Source: a virus. From it: 28,946 bases of DNA. Positions 15,095 through 23,697 of the stretch are shown one piece after another. Position numbers and translations under genes: made by a program. A model generated the notes under the pieces. That model worked only from the letters and a program-made list of their open reading frames with translations, searched no databases and had not been told where the DNA came from. Location of the stretch: the IMG/VR virus record IMGVR_UViG_3300008952_000225, positions 1 through 28,946 of that record; one strand, given 5' to 3'. Positions within the stretch are counted from its first letter, which is position 1; each line of letters opens with the position of its first letter.

Positions 15095-15685
15095 TTAACC
15101 TGCGAAGAACTCGCTGGCACCATCGCCGGCTGCGGCAGTTGAGACGCCGGCTGTCTTCACACGAGCCCAGTCATACTTGAGAGTAACGGAAATTTCAGTC
15201 AAGTCATCTGCGCCATACTCTAAATCACCGTACTTAAGCTCAGTGATAAAAGAATTCCACAGGGTCCATTGCTCTAGGTCCTTTCCTTCTGCATCAATCT
15301 GAGTGATGATTACGGTCCCCAATGCGCTGGCAGACTTTGCCTTAGACATTGAAGTCAAATCGCTGGAATCAGTGGGAGGAGAATATCCGGCCAACTGTAC
15401 GATATCGGAAAGAGTTGCAGTCATGTCTGGATCTACAGGATCAACCAAAGTTACCGTCACATCTTGCCACGTCACCGAGCCAGGATAAAAGAAAGTATGA
15501 TTGAGATATTTGTGTTCCGCCGCGCTTATTTGAAAGGAGGGCTTAGAGCTTGTCTTCGCATACCATAGCAATGCTCCTCCGGTAGCAGACGTTCCAATAC
15601 CTTGAAACTCTACTTTAAATCTAAATTTTCTCTTTGGATCTTTGAGGTCGGCACTCTCACCGAAATTTTCTGACCAGAATGGCAT
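15095..15685 (-). CDS. gp19: Tail tube protein, gp19-like
   Basis: The 196-residue product has the signature of T4-type tail tube proteins: a DPKRKFRFKVEF strand near the N-terminus (16-27), a central VTWQDVTVTLVDPVDPD strand pair (70-86), and near the C-terminus WTLWNSFITELKYGDLEYG with LTEISVTLKYDWARV, the paired strands that form the inner tube wall. T4 gp19 has 163 residues, so this carries a modest insertion and a longer Ala/Gly tail. It polymerises into the rigid tube through which DNA passes. It directly follows the sheath gene, as in T4. The ATG at 15685 has AGGAGT upstream. Confidence 0.88.
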   Translation of the reverse strand: MPFWSENFGESADLKDPKRKFRFKVEFQGIGTSATGGALLWYAKTSSKPSFQISAAEHKYLNHTFFYPGSVTWQDVTVTLVDPVDPDMTATLSDIVQLAGYSPPTDSSDLTSMSKAKSASALGTVIITQIDAEGKDLEQWTLWNSFITELKYGDLEYGADDLTEISVTLKYDWARVKTAGVSTAAAGDGASEFFAG

Positions 15686-15726
15686 AATATGGATACTCCT
15701 GTGTGTTCTAGTTTTAATTAGTGCGT

Positions 15727-15743
15727 AGGGGGAAAATCCCCCT
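15727..15743. repeat. GC hairpin between sheath and tube genes
   Basis: AGGGGG, loop AAAAT, CCCCCT forms a compact 6-bp stem in the 66-base gap between sheath stop and tube start. No T-run follows on the coding strand, so it is not a standard terminator; it may be an RNA processing or stability element that lets tube be made in excess of its neighbours. Confidence 0.5.
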
Positions 15744-15751
15744 CACATCTT

Positions 15752-18670
15752 TTAGTCATCGAAAGAAGCGCCAGTGTTCATGATCACAAAGTCGATGGCA
15801 ATGTATTCAATGGCGCGTGCCGGCTTAATCATAATCTTCGCATACAAAATGTTCTGATCAATTAAGTCTGGCGTTGTTGTAGTTTCGTCCAATATTAACC
15901 TATAGTCGGTAATACCAAACTGACTTTTCACATTCGAAAGAAGGGGCTCAACCAAGCTTGTAAACCTGTTCCAAGTAGCTTGAACGTTCTGTTCGAAGAG
16001 AACCTTTGTAGAAAGAACTGAAATCTGCTTCTTCAAGTAGATAACAAGCCTTCTTACGTTAATCCTGTCAAGAGCCGACTGGGCTTCTTGCAAAGTCTTC
16101 TGACCGAAGACCACAATACCGCTGGAGGGGAATGAAGCAATAGGATTAATATTTGCATCGTATAGAGTGTCGCGATTCTTTGAGGTCAACCTCTCAGAAA
16201 CATGCGTAATGGGGATTCCTGCTGCTCCGTCAGTTAAGCCGCCGCGATTGAACCCGGCTGGCGCAAACCAAACTGCAGTTTTGCGTTGTGAACTTGCAAG
16301 AACTCCCATCATTGCTACACTGGGCGGAATCCACAGGAGACGTCCTGTGTTTTCATCCCGAGTCTGTACCCATGGATAGAAAGTGGCACCGTAACTGGAG
16401 TCAATCCGCCTATCGCGCAGCGCTGTAGCTGCTGCTGAAGGCGTTGTTCCAATTCGATTGGTTTTATCACCCTGGTCATATTGCTCGGCCGAAGGAATAT
16501 ATACCGACGACAAATCAATAAGCGCTAAGGAGTCGGCGCGCTCTTCACAGATGTTAACTGCATGCTGAGTGAGAGAGTCAACCGTGAGTCCTGGAGGCAC
16601 CAACATATTCATGTTGACCGCTTCAGGATCGGATACTGTATCCATGGCGCGCTTCCAGGTATAGTAAGCTGAACTATTTTGTTCCGTAGCTGTACCGGTC
16701 CCTGAGCCACCAGCGCCTGGAATTCCCTTGTTGTACATGGGATCTGGCACCTTCTCGTTAAATCCGTCAAAGCCGCCGAAGAAAGGCATCGTAAAGCTAT
16801 CATAACCTGCCGCTAGCAGCGTGCCGTAAGCGACACTATTTTCAAGGAGGCGTGAGCCAGATACATAGAAGTAGTTGCCACTGGACACACAAACATCGTC
16901 TAATGAGAAGACATAAGCGTGATCCAAGATTCCTGTAGCGCCACCATCACCGCCGCCGCCTGTGAAAGAGGCTCGAAGGATATTGTGATAATCTCCTACG
17001 CTGGGATCAAAAGTGGTGCTATCTGCGGCGCGCGTTGTAGACATCCCAAAGCATGCTCTTGTGGGGTCGGAAATGCCGCCATCAGAAGCTGATAATCTCA
17101 ACCTTACCGAAGGGAAAGTCATTGAAGACGTCAGCGCTGCTGTCCCCCCAGTAGCTCCTGAGAGGTATGGTTTGGCGTTGACGCTTGGGAATGCTCCGAA
17201 AGTTGAGCCAGTATAAAAATACCAGGCGCCCTGTGTCAAAGGTTGTGACGATCCTTGATTCGTAAGGTTCTCTGATCCAACAAACTTGGGCGGACCAAAA
17301 TAGCCATAAGGAAGTAACAGAGGATCTGTCGCGCCAGCTTCGCAGTCGGCATCCATTTTTACATAAACAAACTTAGACTGGTTCGGGTAATCTCCATACT
17401 CCTTAAGTCGTCGTGCTGTCGTGTCCCATACCACATACCGATCACCAATCTTGCGGGCAACAAAGTTAACCGACGTTGGGTCTAAAGTGCACAAATCAAA
17501 TCTTTCCATTACTTCTTGAGCGTTATCGCTATCGGAAAGTCTACGAATTACGACAGAGAATGTTCCATAATCGCTAGTGGAAAGGGCAGACTTACGAATG
17601 TCTTCAATTGTTACTTTACAATTCTTGTGAAGCCATCCGCCATGCCCGCGGCCGACTAGTTGAAAAAGTTTAGGCATATCTTCAATAGCAAAGGATCCGG
17701 CAGTTCCCAAATCCTGAGCAATAACCCAGCCTGTTTTTCCTTCTTGAGAGGCTTGGCGTTTGTTGTTGGGACCCGTAGCTACTGTAGTGCTTAAAGCGAG
17801 AGGTACAATAGCTGCTCCCACAGCGGCTCCAATGAGGCTGTTATCGCGCAAAGTTTGTTCATATGATTCGCCTAACCAATAAGTCTTGAAAGAGGCAGAA
17901 GGATAAAAAGTGCCAGCATCACTCGTCAATTGAGGATTCGTGTTAAGGCGCTTGCGAATAAACGAATCAGACGAATCATCAAAATTAAAATCAATTACTA
18001 TACGCGGAGAAGCATTCTCAGAACTACTAATAATAGCCGTAATAGTGCCGTCACTTGTGGAGGCAACGGCTTTCGCCACTCCCGCATAAGAGGCAGAGGG
18101 GGCGTCCCCTGCGGTCGCGCCGGCGTCGGATCCAATGCCACCACCGCTTAATTCTATGGTAGAACCAGAGTTGACATATACTATTGCTCCCAATGAGCCG
18201 GTACCTAAGTAATTAGATTCCCATCCTTGGTCACCGGAAGCACTAGCAAACAACCAAATGCCGTAGGCACCACCGTTTTCGTGGAGCGTTGAAGCAGGAT
18301 CATTAAGGGTCTCCCATCCGGCGAGACCGTCGCCCGTAGCTGCCGATTCTTGCTGTCCCAAAAGTCGCACATAAGTAAGAGGAGCAACATTAGCATTTAA
18401 GAACGCTTTAGCTGCGTATGTGCCGTACATGGGAGATTGAAGGTTTCCATATCGGGAGATGTCTCCACCACCATTGCCAGGAACTGTGTCTCCGAACATT
18501 TCTACAAATTCAGAGTATGATGCAACCTTTACAGGAGTCATACCTAAGCCCCGTGTGGAGCGCCCGACTACAACGGGTCCTATCTCTTCCGCTGATCTCG
18601 GGATGAACGAGTTGTCTATTTCATTAATAAACACCCCAGGAGATACAAATTTAAAATTCTTAACTGACAT
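15752..18670 (-). CDS. gp18: Tail sheath protein, gp18-like
   Basis: At 972 residues this is well above T4 gp18 (659). The N-terminus, NFKFVSPGVFINEID followed by GPVVVGRSTRG, and the C-terminal 230 residues, from ATFYPWVQTRDENTGRLLWI through RLVIYLKKQISVLSTKVLFE and IEYIAIDFVIMNT, are unmistakable sheath domains that join neighbouring subunits and bind the tube. The extra length lies in the middle (about 150-640), which is rich in Ser, Gly and Thr and reads like surface-exposed beta domains. The protein forms the contractile sleeve that drives the tube into the host. It starts at ATG 18670 after GAGAGGAA. A weak terminator and the shared motif lie in the 111-base gap upstream, so it probably heads a transcript covering sheath, tube and the gp26-type pair. 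Confidence 0.95.
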   Translation of the reverse strand: MSVKNFKFVSPGVFINEIDNSFIPRSAEEIGPVVVGRSTRGLGMTPVKVASYSEFVEMFGDTVPGNGGGDISRYGNLQSPMYGTYAAKAFLNANVAPLTYVRLLGQQESAATGDGLAGWETLNDPASTLHENGGAYGIWLFASASGDQGWESNYLGTGSLGAIVYVNSGSTIELSGGGIGSDAGATAGDAPSASYAGVAKAVASTSDGTITAIISSSENASPRIVIDFNFDDSSDSFIRKRLNTNPQLTSDAGTFYPSASFKTYWLGESYEQTLRDNSLIGAAVGAAIVPLALSTTVATGPNNKRQASQEGKTGWVIAQDLGTAGSFAIEDMPKLFQLVGRGHGGWLHKNCKVTIEDIRKSALSTSDYGTFSVVIRRLSDSDNAQEVMERFDLCTLDPTSVNFVARKIGDRYVVWDTTARRLKEYGDYPNQSKFVYVKMDADCEAGATDPLLLPYGYFGPPKFVGSENLTNQGSSQPLTQGAWYFYTGSTFGAFPSVNAKPYLSGATGGTAALTSSMTFPSVRLRLSASDGGISDPTRACFGMSTTRAADSTTFDPSVGDYHNILRASFTGGGGDGGATGILDHAYVFSLDDVCVSSGNYFYVSGSRLLENSVAYGTLLAAGYDSFTMPFFGGFDGFNEKVPDPMYNKGIPGAGGSGTGTATEQNSSAYYTWKRAMDTVSDPEAVNMNMLVPPGLTVDSLTQHAVNICEERADSLALIDLSSVYIPSAEQYDQGDKTNRIGTTPSAAATALRDRRIDSSYGATFYPWVQTRDENTGRLLWIPPSVAMMGVLASSQRKTAVWFAPAGFNRGGLTDGAAGIPITHVSERLTSKNRDTLYDANINPIASFPSSGIVVFGQKTLQEAQSALDRINVRRLVIYLKKQISVLSTKVLFEQNVQATWNRFTSLVEPLLSNVKSQFGITDYRLILDETTTTPDLIDQNILYAKIMIKPARAIEYIAIDFVIMNTGASFDD

Positions 18671-18722
18671 TAGTGGTTCCTCTCTTTAAAAAATAGATTT
18701 AATTGGTATCACAATTATACTT

Positions 18723-18733
18723 TAAATAGTATT
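18723..18733 (-). promoter_or_regulatory. Shared intergenic motif AATACTATTTA before the sheath gene
   Basis: Eleven bases identical to the copy before the scaffold gene, 52 bases from the sheath start and about ten bases after the weak terminator. A TATAAT-like TATAATTG lies a few bases downstream. Putative late promoter. Confidence 0.45.
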
Positions 18734-18740
18734 TTGGATT

Positions 18741-18760
18741 TCAAAAAGCTTTGACAGCTT
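18741..18760 (-). terminator. Weak terminator after the gp15-type gene
   Basis: On the minus strand AAGCT, loop GTCAA, AGCTT then TTTG: a 5-bp stem whose last Ts lead into a short T-run, 21 bases after the gp15-type stop. The stem is short, so read-through is likely. Confidence 0.35.
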
Positions 18761-18781
18761 CAATAAATTCCAACTTTCACT

Positions 18782-19666
18782 TCAGGAACTGATAATGTAG
18801 AAACCATCGGGGCCTTTTGCCGCGAGCCCTTCTTGAGGGAATGTAACTTCCACGATGTTTTCTTCCACTCTCACAATTGGACGATCATCGTTTTCGCCTT
18901 CTCCAATTAAATATCCCAACACCCGAATCGATACGTCGGACGAAAAAAGACGCAAATCTTCACCCATATTAGACACATTGTTGTTGTGAGCAAACCCTTG
19001 ATCGATAAAAGCTTCGTAAAGGTGACCGTTTCGCTTCATTGTGAAAGAATTAATTTGACCGGTCCTGGTCATAAAAGGCTGCAGCAAACTGTTCATCTGA
19101 GATTGGTATTCACTTTTAATTGTAATCTTATATTCTACATTTACATAAATGGGAATCGGTACAGATAACGACCGGATTACAATTTTTTTATTTACTCTCG
19201 GATAATAGCGCTGCGCGGATCCGGAGCCGTAATTGGCGTTGCGGATGTTGGCAGCAACCGCAAAGTTGCGTGTCTTGTCTTCCACTATCTTACGAGCTAC
19301 CACCATTCTACCGGTGCGTCCGTTCTTATCTTCCGAATATACCTGTGCTTGAAAGGCGCCTTTGCGTGCAGGATCTTTAGTTATGGTTGTCCTTTCCACA
19401 CTAATCAAAGGTAACTTCAGGGCGCCGGCATCATCTCTCAACGCTTTATCATGTTTTATTTGATAAGCTCGTTCAGGCGCTTGCCATAGAACTGGTACCT
19501 GCGTTGTTCCTTCATTGGTGTTTGCACTTAAACGTAATTCATCTTTAACCCAGGAAACAATGGCATAATCTATAGTTTCAATAGTAGAAGAGAGCATCCC
19601 TATCTCACTTAATGTAAGTTGAGAGCCTGCCGGAATCATCGCAAAGTCAAAATCATCAGGTAGCAT
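18782..19666 (-). CDS. gp15: Tail sheath stabiliser/completion protein, gp15-like
   Basis: I start this at ATG 19666, which has AAAGGG eight bases upstream and overlaps the gp14-type gene by 11 bases, giving 294 residues. A TTG at 19732 would force a 77-base overlap without a ribosome site. The middle holds VPIPIYVNVEYKITIKSEYQSQMNSLLQPF in two adjoining blocks, which resembles the T4 gp15 strand-helix region (PIKMIYELSIFTRY and following), and a later strand reads VSIRVLGYLIG. T4 gp15 is 272 residues. It should form the hexameric ring at the top of the tail that caps sheath and tube and binds the neck. Order gp13, gp14, gp15, then sheath supports the call. Confidence 0.68.
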   Translation of the reverse strand: MLPDDFDFAMIPAGSQLTLSEIGMLSSTIETIDYAIVSWVKDELRLSANTNEGTTQVPVLWQAPERAYQIKHDKALRDDAGALKLPLISVERTTITKDPARKGAFQAQVYSEDKNGRTGRMVVARKIVEDKTRNFAVAANIRNANYGSGSAQRYYPRVNKKIVIRSLSVPIPIYVNVEYKITIKSEYQSQMNSLLQPFMTRTGQINSFTMKRNGHLYEAFIDQGFAHNNNVSNMGEDLRLFSSDVSIRVLGYLIGEGENDDRPIVRVEENIVEVTFPQEGLAAKGPDGFYIISS

Positions 19667-20144
19667 CGAATAATCCCTTTCTGGCGCGGCGGCATCGTGC
19701 AGCAATTTCGAAACTGTGGTCAACTTGACCAAACAGCTTTGAAAGCTCTGAGAGTTTTACTATCTCATAGTAATAAGTTCCATATAAAACAAAATCGCCT
19801 TCTCGCACATATAAGTTTTGATCTTCAGTAAGGCGACGTTTGTGAAAATGTATATTAATCTCCCACGTTTTGTCAATACCCGCATTTTCCATATAATCTG
19901 TGGAGTAGTCTGTGAACTCTACTAGAGCATACACACGCACCGGTGGCAAATATGTTTTTTCAATAGCTTCTCCATATAATTCATGAAAATTCGTTCTTTC
20001 CAGATCAATGGGATAATAAAGAATCTGTTGACCAATGACTTTTTCAATTAATTCGTCATTAACTTGCTTAACGAGATCTCGCTCTTTCTTGCCAAAAAAG
20101 AGTGGAGGAGGAGGGGCCGCAGGTCTTTTCCATTCGTTGCTCAT
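19656..20144 (-). CDS. gp14: Neck protein, gp14-like
   Basis: The 162-residue product resembles T4 gp14 in its pattern: a helix (KKERDLVKQVNDELIEKVIG, 19-38), then QILYYPIDLERTNFHELYGE (39-58) matching the YYVPREY...FGED region of T4 gp14, a strand pair around VRVYALVEF, and INIHFHKRRLTED with REGDFVLYG, matching the LSINPNLFKH...EGDLIYFP region. T4 gp14 has 256 residues, so the C-terminal third is missing here. It begins with a Pro-rich leader and an ATG that follows GGGGT, seven bases after the gp13-type stop. It should join the head vertex to the tail. Confidence 0.7.
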   Translation of the reverse strand: MSNEWKRPAAPPPPLFFGKKERDLVKQVNDELIEKVIGQQILYYPIDLERTNFHELYGEAIEKTYLPPVRVYALVEFTDYSTDYMENAGIDKTWEINIHFHKRRLTEDQNLYVREGDFVLYGTYYYEIVKLSELSKLFGQVDHSFEIAARCRRARKGLFDAT

Positions 20145-20151
20145 TGTTTAG

Positions 20152-21426
20152 TTACCCCACAAATATTGGGAGCGGCGAATTCTTAAGGGCCGCCACTGCC
20201 GCATCCGTCATTTCAGCATCCGTCTTAGCCAACTCCTTATAATTTACTCTATCTAGAATTTCTCTCAATTTATCTTTTAAAGCAAGTTGTTCCTCTTTAG
20301 CTTGCGAGAGCAATTCAGCATGATTTAAAGTAACACTTTCGCCCGGTATCGGCATTGTAGCAAACTTGCCACGAATTTGTCCTAACATCTCTTTGCACAG
20401 AGCTAAAGCATATTTACGGATCCATTGTTTGCCCATAGAGTTGATGTTTACATAAGGCAAATTATCAAAAGGAATAGTATTAATGTTGTTGATGCCCTCT
20501 CTTCCGTCATCAAAATTCGCATTTTTATCCCACGCATTTTTCATATCGACATAAAAATTAACCCAAATGCGAGAAGTATCATCAAAGCCCCAATAACTCG
20601 GAGTAGGAAAAAGTCTCAACTTGTTGTCTTTAATTTCATATGAATAGTGAGATGTTCTTGTATAAATTGAATCTTCATACATAATTGCTTGTAATTTATT
20701 CTGCCATGTAGGAATAATCTCGAACGAAGAATCGTCAGCAAACTGTCCATATGTAGAATAATTTCCGACGACTCCTACGCCCCCATAGTAGCCATAAAAG
20801 CGCCACATTGCGCGTGGGGAGCGGAAGAAAACTTTAGTAACAATTACACGCTTATCTCCTACGGCACCTGAATAAGGTACAGCCTTACCGGCTTGATCAA
20901 CACCCGAATTAGAAGCGCTCACAATAATACTTTGTAAGTCGTAATCTTGTACTTCGGAGACGGGCTTAAAAGAGGCCGAATAAATGGGATTGGTCCCTCC
21001 AAATCCAGCCGCTGTTGCGGTTGCATCTCCAATGTTGCGCGCTTGAGCCATTTGAAAGCGAGGATAACGTAAATTAACACCCTCAGGACCACTCAGCCTC
21101 TCGCCCTTGTGGTCAAAAGTTCCTGTAGCGTTGCCCATAACATCAGAAAGAATGTTTTCACTTTGATGTAAATTAACAATATAGGAATATTCTAAAACAG
21201 CTTCTTCATATGCTGCATAAACATTTGCCGGTGTGAGTTCAATGTCCACCACATCGCCGCCAAGTTTCTTATATACATAATTTACCTGCAGCGCAGCACC
21301 GCTCAAAAAATCAGCGGATCCAGTATAAACACCATAAGGGACTGCGGCTGCCACCAAGGCAGTCGACCCTGTGGATGTCAAAACAATTGTGCTAGTTTGT
21401 GATTTAGGGCTAAGCGGTGTAGGCAT
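20152..21426 (-). CDS. gp13: Neck protein, gp13-like
   Basis: The 424-residue protein shows its T4 gp13 relationship best near the C-terminus, where QWIRKYALALCKEMLGQIRGKF is followed by MPIPGESVTLN and a long Glu/Lys helix, ending in PIFVG; T4 gp13 has a matching helix, an LPGG-type loop, a helix and a FFVG end. The middle is rich in Tyr, Phe and Gly and includes RAMWRFYGYYGGVG and SYEIKDNKLRLFPTPS. T4 gp13 has 309 residues; the extra length is in the N-terminal half. It should form the ring under the portal that seals packaged DNA. It starts after AAGGAAA. Confidence 0.74.
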   Translation of the reverse strand: MPTPLSPKSQTSTIVLTSTGSTALVAAAVPYGVYTGSADFLSGAALQVNYVYKKLGGDVVDIELTPANVYAAYEEAVLEYSYIVNLHQSENILSDVMGNATGTFDHKGERLSGPEGVNLRYPRFQMAQARNIGDATATAAGFGGTNPIYSASFKPVSEVQDYDLQSIIVSASNSGVDQAGKAVPYSGAVGDKRVIVTKVFFRSPRAMWRFYGYYGGVGVVGNYSTYGQFADDSSFEIIPTWQNKLQAIMYEDSIYTRTSHYSYEIKDNKLRLFPTPSYWGFDDTSRIWVNFYVDMKNAWDKNANFDDGREGINNINTIPFDNLPYVNINSMGKQWIRKYALALCKEMLGQIRGKFATMPIPGESVTLNHAELLSQAKEEQLALKDKLREILDRVNYKELAKTDAEMTDAAVAALKNSPLPIFVG

Positions 21427-21516
21427 TCAGATGGTTTCCTTCGCAGTAATTAGTAGTCCACGAGACAAAACCCCGACGAGAATTTGCCTTATTCTATATC
21501 TATAAAGGAAAATATT

Positions 21517-21777
21517 TTAAGCGCTGGTGTTTTTACGAGTTCTCTTAGTGCTTTTGGTTTTGCGTTTGCGAGGGCGCTTTGCCTTGGCAACAATCTCGGG
21601 CGCCACAATAGTCTCTTCCTCTTGAGGGATAATTGGGGCTTCGGCCGCAATCACTTCTACGGGAGCCGCAGCTACTTCCACAGGAGGAGGGGTCAGCGAC
21701 AAAGTGGGGGTTTCCACGGCTTGTTCGGCCTCTCTGTGTCGGCGGCTTTTAAGCATTAGTCTTCTTCTTGGGTTCAT
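21517..21777 (-). CDS. Small Pro/Ala/Glu-rich protein with basic ends
   Basis: I do not recognise this 86-residue protein. It has a basic N-terminus (NPRRRLMLKSRRHRE), a low-complexity middle of Pro, Val, Ala and Glu (20-65), and a strongly basic C-terminus (KAKRPRKRKTKSTKRTRKN). It reads as a real gene: AGGAGA lies at good spacing before the ATG, a terminator and the shared ACTATTTA motif are upstream, and it sits in the gap between capsid and neck genes. The charge pattern suits a DNA-associated internal head protein or a capsid-lining peptide; histone-like tails are similar in composition. That is inference. There are 90 bases to the next start, with only a ribosome site seen in them. Confidence 0.65.
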   Translation of the reverse strand: MNPRRRLMLKSRRHREAEQAVETPTLSLTPPPVEVAAAPVEVIAAEAPIIPQEEETIVAPEIVAKAKRPRKRKTKSTKRTRKNTSA

Positions 21778-21807
21778 CTTAATTCTCCTTTATAACGATT
21801 CCATCAA

Positions 21808-21817
21808 TAAATAGTAT
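21808..21817 (-). promoter_or_regulatory. Shared intergenic motif ATACTATTTA before the 86-residue gene
   Basis: GATACTATTTATT on the coding strand, about 30 bases before the start and 10 to 20 bases past the capsid-gene terminator. Putative late promoter for the neck block. Confidence 0.45.
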
Positions 21818-21826
21818 CTAAATTAA

Positions 21827-21859
21827 ATAAAAGAATGCCCCCGCCAAAAGACGGGGGCA
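21827..21859 (-). terminator. Strong terminator after the major capsid gene
   Basis: TGCCCCCG, loop TCTTTTGG, CGGGGGCA on the minus strand, then TTCTTTTATTT. An 8-bp GC-rich stem 26 bases after the capsid stop codon closes the scaffold-capsid transcript. Confidence 0.87.
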
Positions 21860-21885
21860 AGCTTTATAGTTTAAGCACTTAAGGC

Positions 21886-23667
21886 TTAGCTACCTGCCTG
21901 TCCTAAGAGACCCTGCACAATAACTAGACCGTACATATCGGGACGCACCATCTTCTTGGCGTACCGAGTCATCACGCCCTTGCGGGGCACGAAGTCTTCG
22001 GGTCCAAAGATAGTGGGAGTAGTCTGTAGTGGCACATAAGGTGCGTATACATATCCACTCTCAAGGAAGCTGGAACCTCGACGGCCAACCAAGATAACGT
22101 TACGAAGGAAGTAGGGGTCTACAATCACATCGAACTTCTTGGAAAGGCTACCGACCTTAACAGCGCCAACCGTACCGGTTTCATCGTCAGCAGTGATGCT
22201 AGCGCGGAATCCAGCGGTGAACTCAAGGATGTTGGCAACTTCAGGTCCGCAGACGATAAAGTTGGCTCCACCACGGAGAGTTTTACGGTGAATCTGTGCA
22301 GATACATCGTTGATGGTTTCAACAAGAGTCTCATACCACTCACTAACGGTACCGGTGAAGTCAGGAGCCGCAGAGCTAGCACCAATTTCAGCACCAGTTA
22401 CGCGGTTCACAAACAGACCAGGAGAACGTGACCAGTAATAAGTACTCGCCTTCGCTCCGACAATAAGATCCTCAAGAATCTCACGGTCAATCTCAAGAGC
22501 AATCTGCTCAGAGAGAATGCTGGTTAGCTCGACTTCAGCGTCAAGGTTGTGATAGGCATTAAGATCCTGTCCCAACTCTGGCGTCCACTTAGCCTTGAGC
22601 TTCTTGGTAACTGCGGTAACAGCCACGGAGTCGACCTTAATGTCAATCTCAGGGATGTTCTCGTTGTTTTCCAAGCCCCAGACAGTAGTACCAACAATTG
22701 AGCCAAGAGCAGCGCTACCACTAAAGTTATCCGTTTGGGGATAACTAGCTGTGTGAATAGCAGTTGATGCCGTTAACATGCTGTGAAGCTGTGTTGCCGT
22801 AGTCGTTCCACCGTAAGACACGAAAGTCAGATAAACAACACTAGTGGAAGAACCACTGTAGCGCGTTAGACGGCGTGCCTGTACTGGAAGAGCGCTTGCG
22901 GCAGGGTTACCACCAGCAGAGCTTGACTGGTTGAGGCGAGCGTATGAACCACTTGCATCAACGTAGGTGACTGCCACCAGATCCTCTTTGTTGAACTGCG
23001 TAAAGCCACTAATATCCATTGTTGCAACGGCTACCGTAGCGGTACCAGCGTTAGCTTCTAAGTCCGTATCATATCGACACAGCTTAGCAACATCACCAGC
23101 ACTCGAGCTATAAACACTCGAAGTTACATAGGTCAACGTTAGACTGGTGGTAGAACCAGTTGGAGACGAATATGCGTTGTTGAGGTTATAAGGACCTTCT
23201 GACGCATTCGCATCGCTGATAATCACACCTCCAGTGATCTGACTTGCAATTCGACCACCGCCATAGACGGACTCTTCATCACCTGTTGGATCACCATAAC
23301 CTAGACGAGGCAGTCCCGCACCATTGGTGGAGACGGTAAAGTCCAGGAAGAAGATAAGTCCACTTGGTAGACTCATCGGCTGAACGCTAACGAGATCGTT
23401 GGCGATCAAACCTGCAAACACTCGGCGTACAATGGGGAACGCGACGGCTGCAAAGCCTTCGACATCTCCACCGGACATAGTGCTTGACTCACGGAGAAGT
23501 TCCTTAGCTTGGTTCTCGAGCAGTCGCGCCATACTTTGACGATGGCGATCTTGATCAAGTCCCTCTAATAGACCAGTCTTCTCCCACTTACTTAACAATG
23601 CGTTCCCTTCGGCACGCATATCACGATTGACAACACCTTCGGTCAATCTTTCTACTATACTAGCCAT
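21886..23667 (-). CDS. gp23: Major capsid protein, gp23-like
   Basis: The 593-residue protein has the T4-type capsid start: a charged N-terminal region (1-70), then FPIVRRVFAGLIANDLVSVQPM (77-98) and LIFFLDF (104-110), the conserved opening of the HK97-fold in gp23 relatives. KAKWTPELGQDLNAYHNLDAE and the helix after it, and NFIVCGPEVANILE with the DVIVDPYFLRN strand near the C-terminus, complete the fold. A Ser/Thr/Gly-rich stretch at about 150-320 looks like an inserted outer domain, larger than in T4 (521 residues). Sites that fit T4-type maturation cleavage are L58-R59-E60|S61 and V69-E70|G71; the protease is not in this window. It follows the scaffold gene by 30 bases with AGGAGGT, one of the best ribosome sites here, as suits a highly expressed protein. 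Confidence 0.94.
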   Translation of the reverse strand: MASIVERLTEGVVNRDMRAEGNALLSKWEKTGLLEGLDQDRHRQSMARLLENQAKELLRESSTMSGGDVEGFAAVAFPIVRRVFAGLIANDLVSVQPMSLPSGLIFFLDFTVSTNGAGLPRLGYGDPTGDEESVYGGGRIASQITGGVIISDANASEGPYNLNNAYSSPTGSTTSLTLTYVTSSVYSSSAGDVAKLCRYDTDLEANAGTATVAVATMDISGFTQFNKEDLVAVTYVDASGSYARLNQSSSAGGNPAASALPVQARRLTRYSGSSTSVVYLTFVSYGGTTTATQLHSMLTASTAIHTASYPQTDNFSGSAALGSIVGTTVWGLENNENIPEIDIKVDSVAVTAVTKKLKAKWTPELGQDLNAYHNLDAEVELTSILSEQIALEIDREILEDLIVGAKASTYYWSRSPGLFVNRVTGAEIGASSAAPDFTGTVSEWYETLVETINDVSAQIHRKTLRGGANFIVCGPEVANILEFTAGFRASITADDETGTVGAVKVGSLSKKFDVIVDPYFLRNVILVGRRGSSFLESGYVYAPYVPLQTTPTIFGPEDFVPRKGVMTRYAKKMVRPDMYGLVIVQGLLGQAGS

Positions 23668-23697
23668 TTTAAAATACCTCCTATAAATGTATTTGTA

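Noticed and set aside
19667-19732. TTG start at 19732 for the gp15-type gene
   Set aside because: It would overlap the gp14-type gene by 77 bases with no ribosome site; ATG 19666 has AAAGGG.
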